Position numbers and translations under genes: made by a program
From: Eurosta solidaginis
Lineage: Eukaryota > Arthropoda > Insecta > Diptera > Tephritidae
DNA length: 64,000 nt
Assembly (NCBI RefSeq): GCF_040869045.1
Contig: NC_090319.1
Location: forward strand, 173,264,645-173,328,644
Direction of reading: 5' to 3'
In this document: positions 1-11,887 of the stretch, piece by piece
Numbering within the stretch: position 1 is the first letter of the stretch
Layout: each line of letters opens with the position of its first letter
Notes under the pieces: generated by a model
Databases searched by the model: none
The model's input: the letters and a program-made list of their open reading frames with translations, nothing else
Told to the model about the DNA's origin: nothing

Positions 1-189
1 AGAAAATTCTCCCTTGTGGTGTTATCTGCTCTCAATATCCGTCTTGGAGGGCGCCGCCCCCAAACCGTCGCTGCTTTAACCGCCTGAAGCAACTTTTATT
101 GTCATGGCGGTTGGCTTCGCCACACTTTGAGTTTATTAGGGAACAATTTAAAACACAAGTTTTTACTTGGACACGTCCCTCCTGAATAA
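1..189. other. Unassigned stretch left of piggyBac coding remnant
   Basis: No gene is recognised here. By position it should be the 5' untranslated part of the piggyBac copy that begins coding near 190, but the piggyBac 5' terminal repeat is not visible, so the left end of that transposon is either outside the window or lost. A GC-rich patch lies around 45-60. An open frame on the minus strand (32-373) is antisense to the piggyBac coding remnant and is not called. Confidence 0.3.
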
Positions 190-562
190 GTGAAAATTTA
201 TTGTGAGTATTTTCATTTAGACGAAGACTGTATCCTGGCCGCTCTTTTAGAAACCGATGATGAGATGTCCTGTGAGGAAACGGATAGCGAGGTAGAAAGC
301 CATGAGAGCGAAGATGACGTGCAAAGTGACGCAGAGGAAGCTTTCGAAGATGAAGAGAGAGAACTTTCCACACCTACCGGCAATGGAGACAGTATTGTAC
401 AACCAGCTACCGACAACGGAGAAAGTGTCGAACAACCAGCTTCTCAGCGAATAATTACTTTGCAGCAGAGAAATATAAGAGGGAAGAATAGACCTTGCTG
501 GTTGACTTCGAAACCAACTATGCGTGGCCGAGTGCCAGCAATGAATATTGTTAGATCCCGAT
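190..562 (+). pseudogene. piggyBac transposase, N-terminal part (split gene)
   Basis: This is the acidic N-terminal region of a piggyBac-family transposase, which in an intact protein precedes the DDD catalytic core. The frame carries Asp/Glu-rich stretches (for example EDDVQSDAEEAF) followed by a basic segment containing RGKNRPCW and NIVRSR, the order expected for piggyBac. The only in-frame start is a GTG at 190 and the family's usual first residues are not recognisable, so the true start codon appears mutated. The frame meets a TGA at 562-564, exactly where the outer gypsy element begins. The missing remainder resumes at 23,775 in the same orientation, flanked by the same GAGG. The stop lies in the transposon's own codon series, so it is a point mutation and not simply made by the junction. 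Confidence 0.85.
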
Positions 563-566
563 GAGG

Positions 567-1123
567 TGAAATATTCGAAGTAAATGAAAATAATGTTTGA
601 CTTTTGAAGTCTGATAACAATTGCATTTATTAAAGAAATTCTTTCTCTTATATAGCTAATTTCTTAACCTACACATTCATAAATATCCTAATACTAACAA
701 ACTAATAATATGTACATTTGTATTACTATGCATACATGTAGATTTGTATTACTACTATGCATACATGTAGATTTGTATGCAAAGTCAGCAGATTGATATT
801 CATGTAAAATGTTTTTATGTGAATATTTGGTTAATTCACATTATTGGTTGTATGTAAATATTTTGGTGACAAACTAATATTGACGGTCGGCAGTGTATTG
901 ACCGGAGTGTGTGACTAGGCAGAATTTGTTAGGTGTGAACTGACAAAGGTTTCATATTCGGCATTCCATTGATGTTAGCGAACCGCTGTGTTAGGTCAAT
1001 GTAATTTATGTCGCATAATATTGTAATATGATTATGCTATTACTAAAATGTATTGGCATAGAAGTTCATGGTGCGTAATGCCGCAAATGTATTGCATAGG
1101 TGGGCATGACGCATAATGCTACA
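567..1123 (-). repeat. 3' LTR of outer gypsy element
   Basis: This 557-bp LTR starts TGAAATATTC and ends GCATAATGCTACA in plus-strand reading. The part from about 723 onward is repeated almost base for base at 23,310-23,774. It contains about two copies of a 28-30 bp tandem unit with the core ACTATGCATACATGTAGATT, against about four copies in the other LTR. GAGG immediately precedes it. On the minus strand the sequence upstream of the LTR is AAGGCGGATGG, a weak polypurine tract. Confidence 0.85.
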
Positions 1124-1505
1124 CCATCCGCCTTAGAAAAAGAGTATTATATAATTGTTTTGTGAACAATTGTATAAGACTCTTTGTTCGCATTTAAAAT
1201 GAATTTGGTATTTTACTGTAACTTGATATTGTAGTGAAAGAGTTTGTGTACGTATAAAAAAAATTGTTTTTTAAATTTAACAATTATTTTACTTATTTTA
1301 CTTATTCTATTTATTTTACAGCCCGATTTTAAATGTGTGCACCCACCTAAAATCCGCTTGTCTGAAGATATTCTCTATTATTTATGTATTTATAAGAATT
1401 TATGTAAATATGGAACTGGGAGAAAAAAAAATTCGTTTTCATTTTCTTAGATATCTAATGTGCGATGAGTAAAGTGGAATACTTAATTTATTATCAAAAG
1501 GTGTT
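1124..1505 (-). other. Outer gypsy: untranslated stretch between 3' LTR and integrase end
   Basis: AT-rich sequence downstream (in minus-strand sense) of the integrase stop and upstream of the 3' LTR. No env-like frame, splice site or other gene could be supported. Short open frames on the plus strand here are Phe/Leu/Ile-rich products of AT-richness. Confidence 0.5.
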
Positions 1506-2495
1506 TCAGATGTGTTTAAGCCTATTCTTATGGATTATTAATTCCTTATCTTTATTGTACCTATTACTAGTTTCTTCTCTATGTGGTACTAAAGTAAAAT
1601 TGTTATTTTTGTCAATTTTCTTTACCTTATACCGTCCTTTATATCTATTGTCTAGCTTATGGCTAGCTTCTTCTCTAACTAATACTAGATCGCCTAATTT
1701 TATTTCCTTACTGGTGCTACTTTTATCACAATTAACTTTTTGTTTTTCCTTGGCTTCTTTCACTAATTTTCTAGCTCTTTTTTTTGCTATTTGAAGGATT
1801 TTTCGCAAATATAAGCTCGTAAGGGCAATACCCGTGTACTGTCGATGGAGTCGTGTTGTAGCAGTACGTGAAATACCTGAGGTATTCCTCCCAATCATCT
1901 TTATCACTGGATATGTATGAACGTACATATTCGTTAAACGTCCTATGACTACGTTCTACAGTGCCCAAAGTTTGATGATGTTATGGTGTTGAGGTTTTAT
2001 GCTCAATTTTTAACAGTTTGCATAGTTCTTCGAATAAGCAATTTTTGTATTCGGTTCCCATGTCTGTTAGGATTGTTTTCATGCAACCATAAATCAGAAT
2101 GAAGTGCTCAAATACAGCTTTAGCAACTGTTATTGCGTGTTTGCTCGGAACTGGAATGACTACCAAAAATTGGGGAGATCGCATATGATGGTGACTGCGT
2201 ATTCGTTTCCGTTTATTGATCTCGGTAATGGTCCGACCGTATCGATTTGTACTATATCAAACGCCTTCGGAGGTGTCTCCGTTATTGTCATTGGCTCTTT
2301 TATATGCTTATTTATTTTGTTTTTCTGACAGTGGATACAGCTCTTTACGTATTTTCTTACGTCAGTTTTCATGTTTAGCCAGCTATATTTCTGCTTGATT
2401 TTATTTGTCATGCGATTTATTCCTGGGTGACCACCACTAATAGGATCGTCATGATATTTTTGCAGAATTTCCTTAATTTTCCCGGGCTTAGTCAC
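1506..2495 (-). pseudogene. Integrase of outer gypsy element
   Basis: Retroviral-type integrase, which would insert the element's cDNA into chromosomal DNA. In translation order: an HHCC zinc-binding module with GGHPG and CIHCQ (about 2,310-2,450), the catalytic core with its first Asp in QIDTVGPLP, its second in LTDMGTEY (about 2,050) and its Glu in TVERSHRTFNEY (about 1,950), then a basic C-terminal domain containing KLGDLVLVREE and YKGRYKVKKID, which resembles the GPY/F module and ends at 1,506. The DDE triad is complete. The frame breaks near 2,170, 1,980 and 1,800, so three open segments are seen instead of one. The gene ends about 380 bp before the 3' LTR. Confidence 0.85.
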
Positions 2496-3087
2496 ATATA
2501 TAACCTCTGGGTTTAGTGCAATTGTTAATTTTTTTGAGAACCTTGTTTCCTATTTCAATAAATTTCCCTACTGCAGTATAATTTCTTTTAAACAATTTCT
2601 CCCCTAAGGACAACTGTATTTGTACAAGGCCTAAATTGCCGGCTTCTCTTTCGAGCCTGGTAAAGAATTGTCCTAAGTCAATCTTATCCTCAACAATTAG
2701 GTTGCTTGTATCAAAATCGCTACAAATTTTCTTTCCTTTTTTGAAATAGAATTTCGAAGGATTGAAAACGAGCTCGACTAGTCCTTTTACTTCAAATTTA
2801 TTTAGCGCTTCATATATTTTGGGATTCTCTGGTGACTTTCTTTAATTTTAATGTTATTTTTTACATTTTTAGCTGCTGATCTAGTTGAAACTTTCATTAT
2901 TTTGCATGCTACCACTGACATTTCTTTTAAATTTGTTATGTTAATGCGAGACAATGCGTCCGCGACATGATTTTCTTTTGCAGCAATGTACTCCACTTCG
3001 AAATCATATTCTTCTAAGTCGAGTCTTACTCGTGTTAACTTAGATGAAGGACTCTTCATCGAGAAAAGGTATGTTAAAGGGCGATGG
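2496..3087 (-). pseudogene. Outer gypsy pol: RNase H C-terminus and linker
   Basis: The minus strand carries the end of the RNase H domain (TYLFSMK, then the connection motif HVADALSR near 2,950), followed by a Lys-rich linker that leads to the integrase zinc finger at about 2,490. The 2,500-2,800 part is readable in another frame and has no separate gene. The LINE insertion starts at 3,088; its duplicated target AAAGGGCGATGG (3,076-3,087) lies in the DHRPL/TYLF stretch of RNase H, and the domain continues on the other side at 5,152. Confidence 0.75.
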
Positions 3088-5151
3088 TTGTTGTTGTTGT
3101 AGCAATGCTTCGCCCCACCTAACAGCCGCGACCGATCACAAATTGTCATCAATATCCTCTAACGGGAGTCCAAGGAAACTTGCCGTTTCAACAGGGGTGG
3201 ACCATAAGAAAAGGGGTGTTAGAGGCGTTGGTTCCACATTACAATTAAAGAGATGGTTGGTGTCATGTGGGGACACATTGCAAGCGGGGCATACATTTTG
3301 TATGTCGGGGTTGATTCTGGATAGGTAAGAGTTCAACCTGTTACAGTATCCAGAACGAAGTTGAGCAAGAGTGACACGCGTTTCCCTGGGGAGTATGCGT
3401 TCCTCTTCTTTAAGTACTGGATTCACCGGGCAATTCCCGGCATAAAGGTCCGACGCCTGTTTATGGAGTTCACAAAGGACCTGCTTGTGTTTTTTGGCAG
3501 GCCTGTAGTTTCTTCCAGTGGGTAATTTTTAGGCTTGGCGAACATATGGGTGACGCGTAGCACGTAATCGGCTGGCTAATTGCTTTGTATGTGGTCATGA
3601 GCGTTCCTTTATCTTTTCCCCTGGTGCTGCCAGCGAGGGATTTGAGGATTTTGTTACGGCTCTGAATTCTCGGAACAATTGCGGCTGCGCGCTCACCAAA
3701 ATGTAGATCCTGATCAAACGTCACACCCAAGATTTTGGGGTGTAGGACAGTCGGTAGCGTAGTGCCATCGACGTGGATGTTCAAAATGGTCGCGTTTGGG
3801 ACGTCCATGTTGTAAATAAGGTCGCGGAAGATTTAGTCGGTGATAATGCCAGGTTTCGCGAGGCGAAAAAACTGGAGAGATCAGAGAGATGGCCGTTTAT
3901 TTTATTGCATAGCGCATCGATCTTTGGGCCTGGGCCTGTGGCCATTATTGTGCAGTCATCGGCGTAGGAAACGATTGTGACTCCTTTCGGTGGTGAAGGT
4001 AGCTTAGATATGTAGAAATTAAACAAAAGTGGCGATAGGACACCACCCTGTGGCACCCATTGTTTAATTCTCCTTGGTTTTGATGTTTCGTTTCTAAATT
4101 GCACCGATGCCTGCCGACCACCCAGATAATTTGCGGTTCACCTTTTAAGACATGGGGGAAGGGTAGACCCTTCCAGGCCTTGCAGTAACGAGCCATGGTT
4201 GACCGTATCAAAAGCTTTTGATAGGTCTAGCGCTCCGAGTACTGTTCTATGGTGGGGGTATTGATTTAAACCGCAATTTATCTGGGTGCTAATGGCATTT
4301 AGCGCGGTGGTAGTGCTATGGAGTTTTCTGGAGCCATGCTGATGAGAGGCTAGCTGCAAATTTGCTTGGAAATAAGGGAGCAAGATGGCTTCAAGCGTCT
4401 TTGCTACTGGCGATAGGAGAGATATCGGACGATACGACTCACCTATGTTAGCTGGTTTCCCAGGCTTTAGTAGCAGGATCACCTTGGCCATTTTCCATTT
4501 CTCGGGTATGACAAAGGTGGAAGGAGACAGGTTGGAGACATGCGCTAAATATTTGAAACCCTCTTTCCCTAGGCTTTTAAGCATCGGCATGACTATGCCG
4601 TTTGGGCCCACTGCTTTGGATGGTTTAGCGCGACCAATGGCGTCCTCGACCTCTTTAGCGGTGATGGTGATTGGTGACGCGCTGAATTTGTGTTTATGTG
4701 CGTGTCTATTGGCTATCCGTCTATCTTTGTCGACCGTAGGATGCATTATATATTGTCGGCAGAAAGCGCTCGCGCATTTTTTCGCATCCGACAGCACTTT
4801 GTCGCCAAAGGCGATGGAAACTTTGTCTTTGTGCTTAGTCTGATTCGATAGGGACTTTACGGTGGACCAAAGTTTACCCACACCGGTAGAGAGGTTACAA
4901 CCTCTTAGGTGCTCCTCCCATTTCGCCCGCTTGTGTTCGTCCTCAAGCAATCTGATGCGTTGGTTTATATCCCTTTTTTGGGGGTCGCCTGGATCAAGCT
5001 GTCTTATAAGATCACGTTCTCTCGCTAAGTTTGCGGCCTCCTCCGGGAAGTGGGCCGGATTTCGGGAATTCTCCCGGCGGGATTGAAACGTGCCGAGGCG
5101 GATTCAATGACCTTACGGAAGGCACGCTCCCCTTGGCGGGCATCAGTCGGG
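3088..5151 (-). mobile_element. 5'-truncated jockey-like LINE, copy A, inserted in RNase H of outer gypsy
   Basis: Non-LTR retrotransposon on the minus strand flanked by a perfect 12-bp target duplication, AAAGGGCGATGG (3,076-3,087 and 5,152-5,163). Its 3' end, on the left, is a short (CAA)n-type tail, seen on the plus strand as TTGTTGTTGTTG. The 5' end is truncated just upstream of the RT domain, typical of target-primed reverse transcription that stopped early. A second copy of the same family lies at 51.6-60.2 kb in the opposite orientation and matches it through the RT C-terminal region and tail. The clade was not fixed: the RT is jockey/I-like, but LOA-type relatives with CAA tails are possible. 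Confidence 0.88.
3136..5101 (-). pseudogene. Reverse transcriptase region of LINE copy A
   Basis: Remains of the LINE ORF2 polymerase. From right to left: a charged region upstream of RT; RT motifs SYRPISLLSPVAKTLE and ALDLSKAFDTVNH (within 4,138-4,950); VPQGGVLSPLLFNFY and the catalytic VSYADDCTIM (3,781-4,104); the thumb region with PKILGVTFDQDLHFGERA (3,470-3,808); and a C-terminal Cys/His cluster, CPACNVSPHDTNHLFNC (about 3,230-3,310). The YADD box is intact. The frame changes at about 4,140, 3,790 and 3,450, so it cannot make one protein. The apurinic endonuclease domain is absent because the copy is 5'-truncated. Confidence 0.85.
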
Positions 5152-6250
5152 AAAGGGCGATGGTCGGTTTTAATTATGAATTTTCTGCCATAAACATATT
5201 GTCTAAAGAAGGTTATGGCCCAATGGATTGCTGCTAGTTCTTTTTCTATTGCAGCTTTTATTTGTTTCGCCTTTTGTAAAGGATCTAGAAGCGTAAGCAA
5301 TTGGTAATTGTTTGCCATCATGTTCTTGGCTAAGGACTGCTCCGCAAGCATACCCACTAGCGTCTGTTGTTATGCAGAATTCTTTATTGAAGTCGGGGAT
5401 TTGCAAAAGTTTTGGGCTGATTAATGCTTCCTTTAAATAGACAAAAGCTTTTAGACATTCTTCTGTCCAGTCGAAGGAAACATTATTTTTGCAAAGCATA
5501 GTTAATTTTCTTGAGTATTCTGCGAAATTCGGTACAAATCTTCTGTAATAATTGCAGAACGCTACGAATCTTTTAACTTCATCTGCTGTTTTTGGTGTTG
5601 GGTAATTTTGAACTGTTTCAAATTTGCTTGGGTCTGGTAGTATTCCCTCGCTTGTACATTTATGTCCTAAATAAGTTACCTCTTCGCTGAGGAATAGGCA
5701 TTTATCTGGATGTAATTTTAAGTTGTATTTTCAACAGTAGAGAAAACATCTCTTAAGTTTTTTAGCATGTGTTTTTCTGCACACCCTAGTACAACTAAAT
5801 CATCCATATATAGAAATGCTTGGGATGGTTTGAGGCCTGCAAATGTCAGTGTCATCATTCTTTGGAATGAGTTTGGTGCTACTTTTAACCCATAGGGTAG
5901 TCTTTTGAATCTATATGTACCATTTTCTGCTGTGAATGAGGTTATATCTCTAGAATCTTGGTGTAATTCTATTTGGCGAAAACCTGACATAAGGTCAAGG
6001 CATGAACAATATTTTGCTCTTCCAAGTTGGTCTAAAATTTCATCAATTCTTGGAAGTGGGAATTTATACCCTGCTAGTTTTTTGTTTACTTGTCTGTAGT
6101 CAACTACCAGTCTCCATCTTTTTTCTGTATTACCTGGTAGTGATTTTTTAGGTACCAGTAAAATTGGACGTTGTAATCTGATATTGAAGGTTCTATAATG
6201 TCATCTTCGATCAATTTATTAACCTGTTTACTTATTTCCCCTTTTTGTAT
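5152..6250 (-). pseudogene. Reverse transcriptase and N-terminal RNase H of outer gypsy
   Basis: Polymerase part of the outer element's pol. The minus strand shows the RT fingers (RWRLVVDYRQVNKKLAGYKF near 6,060-6,120), palm motif SGFRQIELH (about 5,960-5,990), LPYGLKVAPNSFQ (about 5,900) and an intact catalytic box LYMDDL (about 5,796-5,812), then the thumb and the RNase H start with TTDASGYACGAVL (about 5,350-5,390) and IIKTDHRP (about 5,160-5,185). Frame breaks are visible near 6,173 and 5,735, and a stop lies at 6,249-6,251. At 5,152 the domain is cut by the LINE and resumes at 3,087. Confidence 0.87.
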
Positions 6251-7076
6251 TTAGTTTTTTATGTAGACTGGTGTGTCATCTTTCATGTGTAGTTTTTTCT
6301 TGTAAAAATTATTAGAGGAAATTGGCTCTGTTTCCAGTGCAAATATGTCTATGAATTCTGTGCATAATGAGATTAATTGTGAATTGACAAATTTTGGGAA
6401 ATTTTTAGTTAATGTTTTTAACTTTTCTGTGTCATTACTCTGTTTATTGTGTGTGTTTGTTTTAATTAAATTGTAGTCATCTAAATTTTCAGTATGTATT
6501 TTGTAATTTTGAATAGTTGTGTTTTTATGTGTGGTGTTTATAATTCTGACAAAAGTTTGATCTTTATTTGTGATTGTGTTCGCTATGAAAATGCCTTCAG
6601 ATAATTGTTGATGGGGTATGAAGATGGTTTTATTATCAGTGTTTACTGTTACTTTTCTAATGACTTCAGATCTAGCAGGGATTGTAATTGTGTTAACAGA
6701 CAGATAATTTGTTAGGTACATTGTGATTGTTTGGGGATAATCATATGGTCTTAGGATTAGTTTATCCTCTGTTTTGCCATAATCTAGAATACAATTGTAT
6801 TTCTTTATAAAGTCCAAACCTATTATTCGAGCACACGGTATTGGAAAGTCGTCTTCTACGACGTGAAATTTATGATAAATTAAAAGGTCATCGCCTTTTA
6901 AAGTAGCTTTAATTGTGCCTAATGTACTTGTTATACCCTGACCAATGCTCTTTAAGTATGTTATTTGTTCTGTATTTATTTTTGTATGATTAAGTACTTG
7001 ATTCTTTTTAATTATGGAGATATCTGCTCCTGTGTCTACTAAAAAATTTGAAATTGAGTTATTTAATTATGGTTCT
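6251..7076 (-). pseudogene. Aspartic protease and start of pol, outer gypsy
   Basis: Retropepsin-type protease, which in a live element cuts the gag-pol polyprotein. The minus strand encodes the active-site DTGADISII near 7,020-7,050, a flap/linker segment, then GLDFIKKYNCILDYG (about 6,790-6,830), the usual end of the protease fold. A low-complexity Asn/Thr/Lys-rich connector leads into RT. The active-site triad D-T-G is intact. A stop lies just upstream, near 7,075, so protease and gag are in separate frames, as is normal where pol is reached by frameshifting. It ends at the stop before the RT segment. Confidence 0.8.
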
Positions 7077-7255
7077 GTAGATATATAACTATTTAAGTGT
7101 AGATTTAGTACACATATTTTCCTATCTACTGATTTTGAAGTGGAGTTTCATGGTTTTCCTGCTGGGTACAATTTCGCAAGTTACGCGTCTGATTGTACTG
7201 TTTATTGTCATTTTGGGTTTGTGGTCCTCTTTGAGCATTGTTGTTTGTTCTAGAA

Positions 7256-8718
7256 CTATTGTATCTCGGCTGTGGTGCCTGGGTAATTCCCATAGTTTTT
7301 ACTTCGATAACCTCCGCGGAAATTACTTCGATATTGATTTTGTTGCCGTATATTTAAGATTGTGTTCGAGCTGACTGTGATTTCCGTGCAGCTGTTTGTG
7401 AACTTTGAAATTGCGTCGTTCATTGTTGTGAACGTTCCCGCCTGCATAATCATTTTCACTTTATCATTGGAGCAGTTCTTACACATAGCTTTGACTGCTG
7501 CTTGGGTAGCATATCTCGTTGCCAATGCTGGGTTTAATCCGTCCGAGATATAGGCTTCCTCCAATGACCTAGTTATCTTTTCTATCTCCTCAGTGTATTG
7601 ATTTGCAGTTTTGCTACGCTGTTAGATATTCAGGAGTTTTGCTGTTAAGACTTCTACTGATTCGCCTTTGATTACAGTTTTTAGTTTTATTTGTGCGATT
7701 GTATTCTCGTTACTTATGAAATTTCTTGCCGTGCCTTTTAGCTTGGTCTTTATCATGGTTATAGCTATGGCTTCATGATTATCCTTGATTTGGTCGAGGA
7801 TATCGAGGGCATCTAAGAAACTATGCAAATTTTCAGGCTTGCCATCAAACTCTGGTAGCACTGATGAGTCGGTTTTGATGAATTCTACTACGGTTTGTGG
7901 CATTGTGATATTTATGAGTGGGATTTCTAGTGGTTTATTTTCTTCTACTGACGAAGTGTGACTCTATGCTGGTGATGGGGTGCGGCTTTGGGAAAGTTCG
8001 GTTAGAACTGAGTTAAAATCAACTTGGAGTTTTTCTTCTACTGTAGTTGGTATAGTTATTTCTATGTTGTATCTACCTAAAGAGGATACTAATTTGTCTC
8101 GTACGTGGGAAAAGAATTGGTATACTTCTGCTTGGTGTTCTTTGGTGAGTATATTATTTACCCTATTTACCTGTCCTATATTATCGTGTTTAAATGTTTC
8201 ACTATAGTTTCTGGCTTTATCGTGGTGTTTTTATTTATGCATTTGTATAATTTTCTCTTCGGATAACGCTTCAAAGATTTGTTCCCATTTGCTCATTTCT
8301 ATCTTGGGGAATCATGAGTGAGAAAAAAAAAATTCTAAATTTAAAGTGTTTTTATAAGGATGACCTAAGCATTCCAATTTACTGAAAAAATGTTTATGTT
8401 CATTTGTACTGAGAATATTCTCTATATTTATTTTTTCTTTCTTAAGTCTCTAATTTTTCCTTTTAATTTTAGTCTATCTTCCTTATTGGTTGTAATATTT
8501 AATAATTTAAAAGTTTCAGCTATTTCCTTCTTTTTTTTAAATTGTTTACCTCCCCGTTTTCTTCTTCTTTTTATTGTCGGGGAAGGTATTATAGGAATTT
8601 CCTCCTTCTTGTAAAGCTTGTTTCGTCGCCGATACTCGTCTATTGTAATCGGTGTCGGACCTTGCTTAGCTGTTTTATTTTTTATAACCTCTTCTGAGCT
8701 TTTTATAAATTCCTTAAT
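7256..8718 (-). pseudogene. Gag of outer gypsy element, C-terminal and middle part
   Basis: Capsid/nucleocapsid polyprotein. Recognisable segments are a capsid-like stretch with VLPEFDGKPENLHSFLDAL (7,622-7,903), the C-terminal part with NPALATRYATQAAVKAMC, and an Arg/Gly/Asn-rich RNA-binding tail, QYRSNFRGGYRSKNYGNYPG (7,256-7,564), instead of CCHC knuckles. Farther upstream (8,428-8,718) is a very basic region with RRKRGGKQFKKKK. The frame is broken in several places between 7,570 and 8,430. At 8,719 it is interrupted by the inner gypsy element; the preceding codons lie at 22,436-22,539, and the two sides read in the same frame once one GGTG copy is discounted. Confidence 0.75.
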
Positions 8719-8722
8719 GGTG

Positions 8723-11700
8723 TGTTGCATAACTGACTGTTGGGATAAGACGGAGGTGGCATGTGGCATGCTGGCAAGCCCCTGCTAGCTCGTCGGGTGG
8801 GGTGAGTTTTTGCTCACCCGCCTTACCTACAGTTATACAAACAAGAGAGAGGTTCATGCCTGAAATGTGCGTTAAGGAAGGAAAGCAGAAAGAAAAGGCC
8901 TGTCCGTGTCAGGTGGAGTCGTCCCTCCCCTTCCTCGTCCCTCCCCTTCCTCGTCCCTCCCCTTCTGTGAAAACCTTGACGCAGCCTTGGGCGTTGCACT
9001 GACTCCGGGACTTTAGCAACGCCCCCTTAGCCTGACATGTGTCCGTCCGTCAATGTCCCATGTCCCTAATCTGTCTAGTCCGTCACGGTAGCCTCACATC
9101 CACGTCTACTCTAATGCACCCGTGCAACACCCACACCAAGTGTGTGCCTAATTAACCTGACATATTATTTCGACTTCAACCCATTCAATGTAAGACCAAA
9201 TGATGTACAAGAAAACTATCCGATTTCAGCTGGAAATTTTACAATTAATTTATTATATAATTAATTTAATTGAACTGCAAATTCATGGAAACTAAATCCA
9301 GACTAAAATTAATTGGAATTCAAAAAAAGAAATATCTATTAATCTAACTTATTACCAATACCTAAGTTTGACTTCAAATAATAATGAACAATAAATACAT
9401 ATATGTATGTATGTATCTATTTATATGCATGTGAATAAACAAATACCAAAAAAAGATTAATTTTTAAAGAAAAAGAAAATAACGTAATAACAATTTAAAC
9501 CTAAGTTGTTATGGGATGTTATGAGTGTTTAGAAGTTCGGCCTGCGGTAAATAAAAAATTGAAAGGAAAATTTTATAAAAGTAGTGATATCCGAAAATAG
9601 GAATTATCGCACCGCCTCTGTAGTTTGTGCGAATTCAAAAATAAAGTATTCCCTATTGTAAGGTAGATGGGTTTATACATATATATATGCAAATGTATAC
9701 ATAGTGTATTGTCTCAGAAATGTGATACCTTAAATATTAGCACTCACCGATCTTACCAGCAACGAAGGCGCCTGCGTCGGAGGGGGAGGGTAGCTGAAAA
9801 TTTAAGAGCACATACATATATATGTATCATATACCTAAGATACTTTATGTTGGAAGTTTTCCAATCAACTACCGGCAATGGAAGAGGAGATATTTTGTTT
9901 GCGGTTGCGGTCCGAATAAAAGCAGAATATTTCCTCTTTTCTTTCTTGTGCGGACAAAAATATTTAATTAATTTAAGTGAAAAGAAAGAACAAAAAGTGG
10001 CTGAACAAAACGAAAATCGTGATTCCGTAGAGAAAAACTGAAAAAGAAAAGGTAATTTAAAAGGAACGAAAGTTAACGAGATAAAAATAAACAAAAAAAA
10101 AATAAAAATAAACTTTATGAAAACTATTGAAAATGGAAGCAAGTAAACTAAAGATTATGAGTAAGGAGAGAGTGAGATAAATAAAGCATGAAGACTAATG
10201 ATCGGCAAACGAACAAAAAGAGGAAATTGTGATTTTTTTTTTTGGCAAAACTAAATAAATAAATAAAAATATAAAAAAGCAAAATTAATATGAACAACAA
10301 AAAATTAAAACAGGAGGGGCCAAGTTGAGTCCTAGTGATATGCATATAATTATCTACATATATACACATATATGTATGTACCTATGTATGTATGTATATC
10401 TGAACCCAAAAAAAAATTTAGGAAACTAAAAGCTTGAGGAGATTTACATTAAGGTGACACAAAAATTATTTACCAAAAAAAATCTGAAAATGAATCAACT
10501 CAAACTGAAATGAACAAATCAAAATTAATCTCAAATGCGGAAAACTAAATCGTCTAATAAAAAGCCAAATGCAAATATTATACTAACAAAAAAATCAAAA
10601 AAAAAAACCCAAAAAAATGTTGATTAATTTTTGATCTCTGCTCGGCGGTAGCTCGAGACTTGCTCCTCCCCTTCGTTGTTCTCCTCTGCTGCGCTATATC
10701 ATTCAAATAATGATTGCGGTGCCAGGATAGGAGCGCCAAGATGCCCTTTTACCCCTTTGATGTTCAGCCTGGCACCGTCTGTATGCTTCCTCTTGTCTTC
10801 TTCAACTTACTACACCGCTTTTTATGTTGACTTTAGTGTATGTTTGTGTGGCAAGTTCCTGTATGAAGTACTACCCCGCCTTTGTGTGAGTTTGTGACTC
10901 GATGGTGGTGGCAGGTGTGGCAGGCTTCTGTTCGAGGGGAAAAGAAACAATTTCAGGGGTTGGGTCATAACGCAAATAAGGGAACACTTAGGTACATGTG
11001 AACTTTATTTAGCTTCTATCTTTGTTTTGCCCACTGTATCGTTTATTTGTTATAGTTATTGAATTTTATTAAATTGTGTAATTTTGTTTATTTACCTGAT
11101 TTTACCTACTTATTTCATTTTGCCTATTTATGAAATTTTGTTTATTTATTTGATTTTATTTATTTTACTTAATTTTATCTATATATTTAACGTTATCTAT
11201 TCGATTTTACTCAAATGTCTGACTTTATGTATTTATGTATGATATTTAATTTTAATTAGTTGTATGGTTTTATTTTATTTTATAATTATAGTTAATTTAT
11301 TTAAATTTTATTTTATTTTATGTTTAACTTTCATTATTTTAATTAATTTCATTACTTCATAGTATCTTCGCATTTAATTTTATTTATTTATTCAATTTTG
11401 TGAATTTTAGGTATTTAATTTTATTTTATTTAATTGGCATTTTAACAATTTAATCTATGTTCACGAATAGTCCATACGCACCAGGGACTGGGGAAGGGGG
11501 TTTCACTGACTCATCTGAATAGGGTACAGGACACCGAGTTTTTTCTGTGTGCCGGTGCTTAACGGGCCAATAACGCGGTTAGCAACAACCGTAAACTGAA
11601 ACTTATTTTTTTTCCACAAAGGACTAAATTTCCACTTAAAACAACTTTAGTAGCTTCTGCACTCACTTGCATGTACTTTACATTTGAGACATGTCCTGTC

Positions 11701-11887
11701 ATCGTTGGCGATCGTACCCCATAGATCGAAAGCATTTCTTTCTCACCACTTTCACTCAAGGACGAAAGATACCAATACATACAATCCTAACACATGTGAA
11801 CGTAGCTATGCTGGTATATGCACACAGATATATACGTAGATATTTGAACATCCTTACCATCGCCTTAACCCACAGGCTGCCGCTACA
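8723..11887 (-). repeat. 3' LTR of inner gypsy element (3.2 kb)
   Basis: Direct repeat partner of 19,209-22,431, matching along its whole length with scattered substitutions and indels. Differences include a ~25-bp CCCCTTCCTCGTCCCTC duplication near 8,940-8,965 here, and longer insertions near 21,340 and 22,225-22,330 in the other copy. Composition changes along it: a GC-rich start, then long A/T-rich tracts with TTTAATTTTATTTTA-type simple sequence at 11,040-11,460. Open frames inside it do not resemble known proteins. The extreme length is the notable feature. Confidence 0.9.

Noticed and set aside
32..373. 113-codon open frame on the minus strand
   Set aside because: Antisense to the piggyBac coding remnant; composition follows from the sense codons.
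1124..1505. Possible env gene after integrase in the outer gypsy element
   Set aside because: Only 380 bp of AT-rich sequence; no signal peptide, cleavage site or fusion-peptide-like stretch.
8763..9002. Open frame starting MACWQAPASSSGG, also present in the other LTR at 19,249
   Set aside because: Shared only because both LTRs are copies; lengths differ (79 and 61 codons), frames diverge, and no family is recognised.
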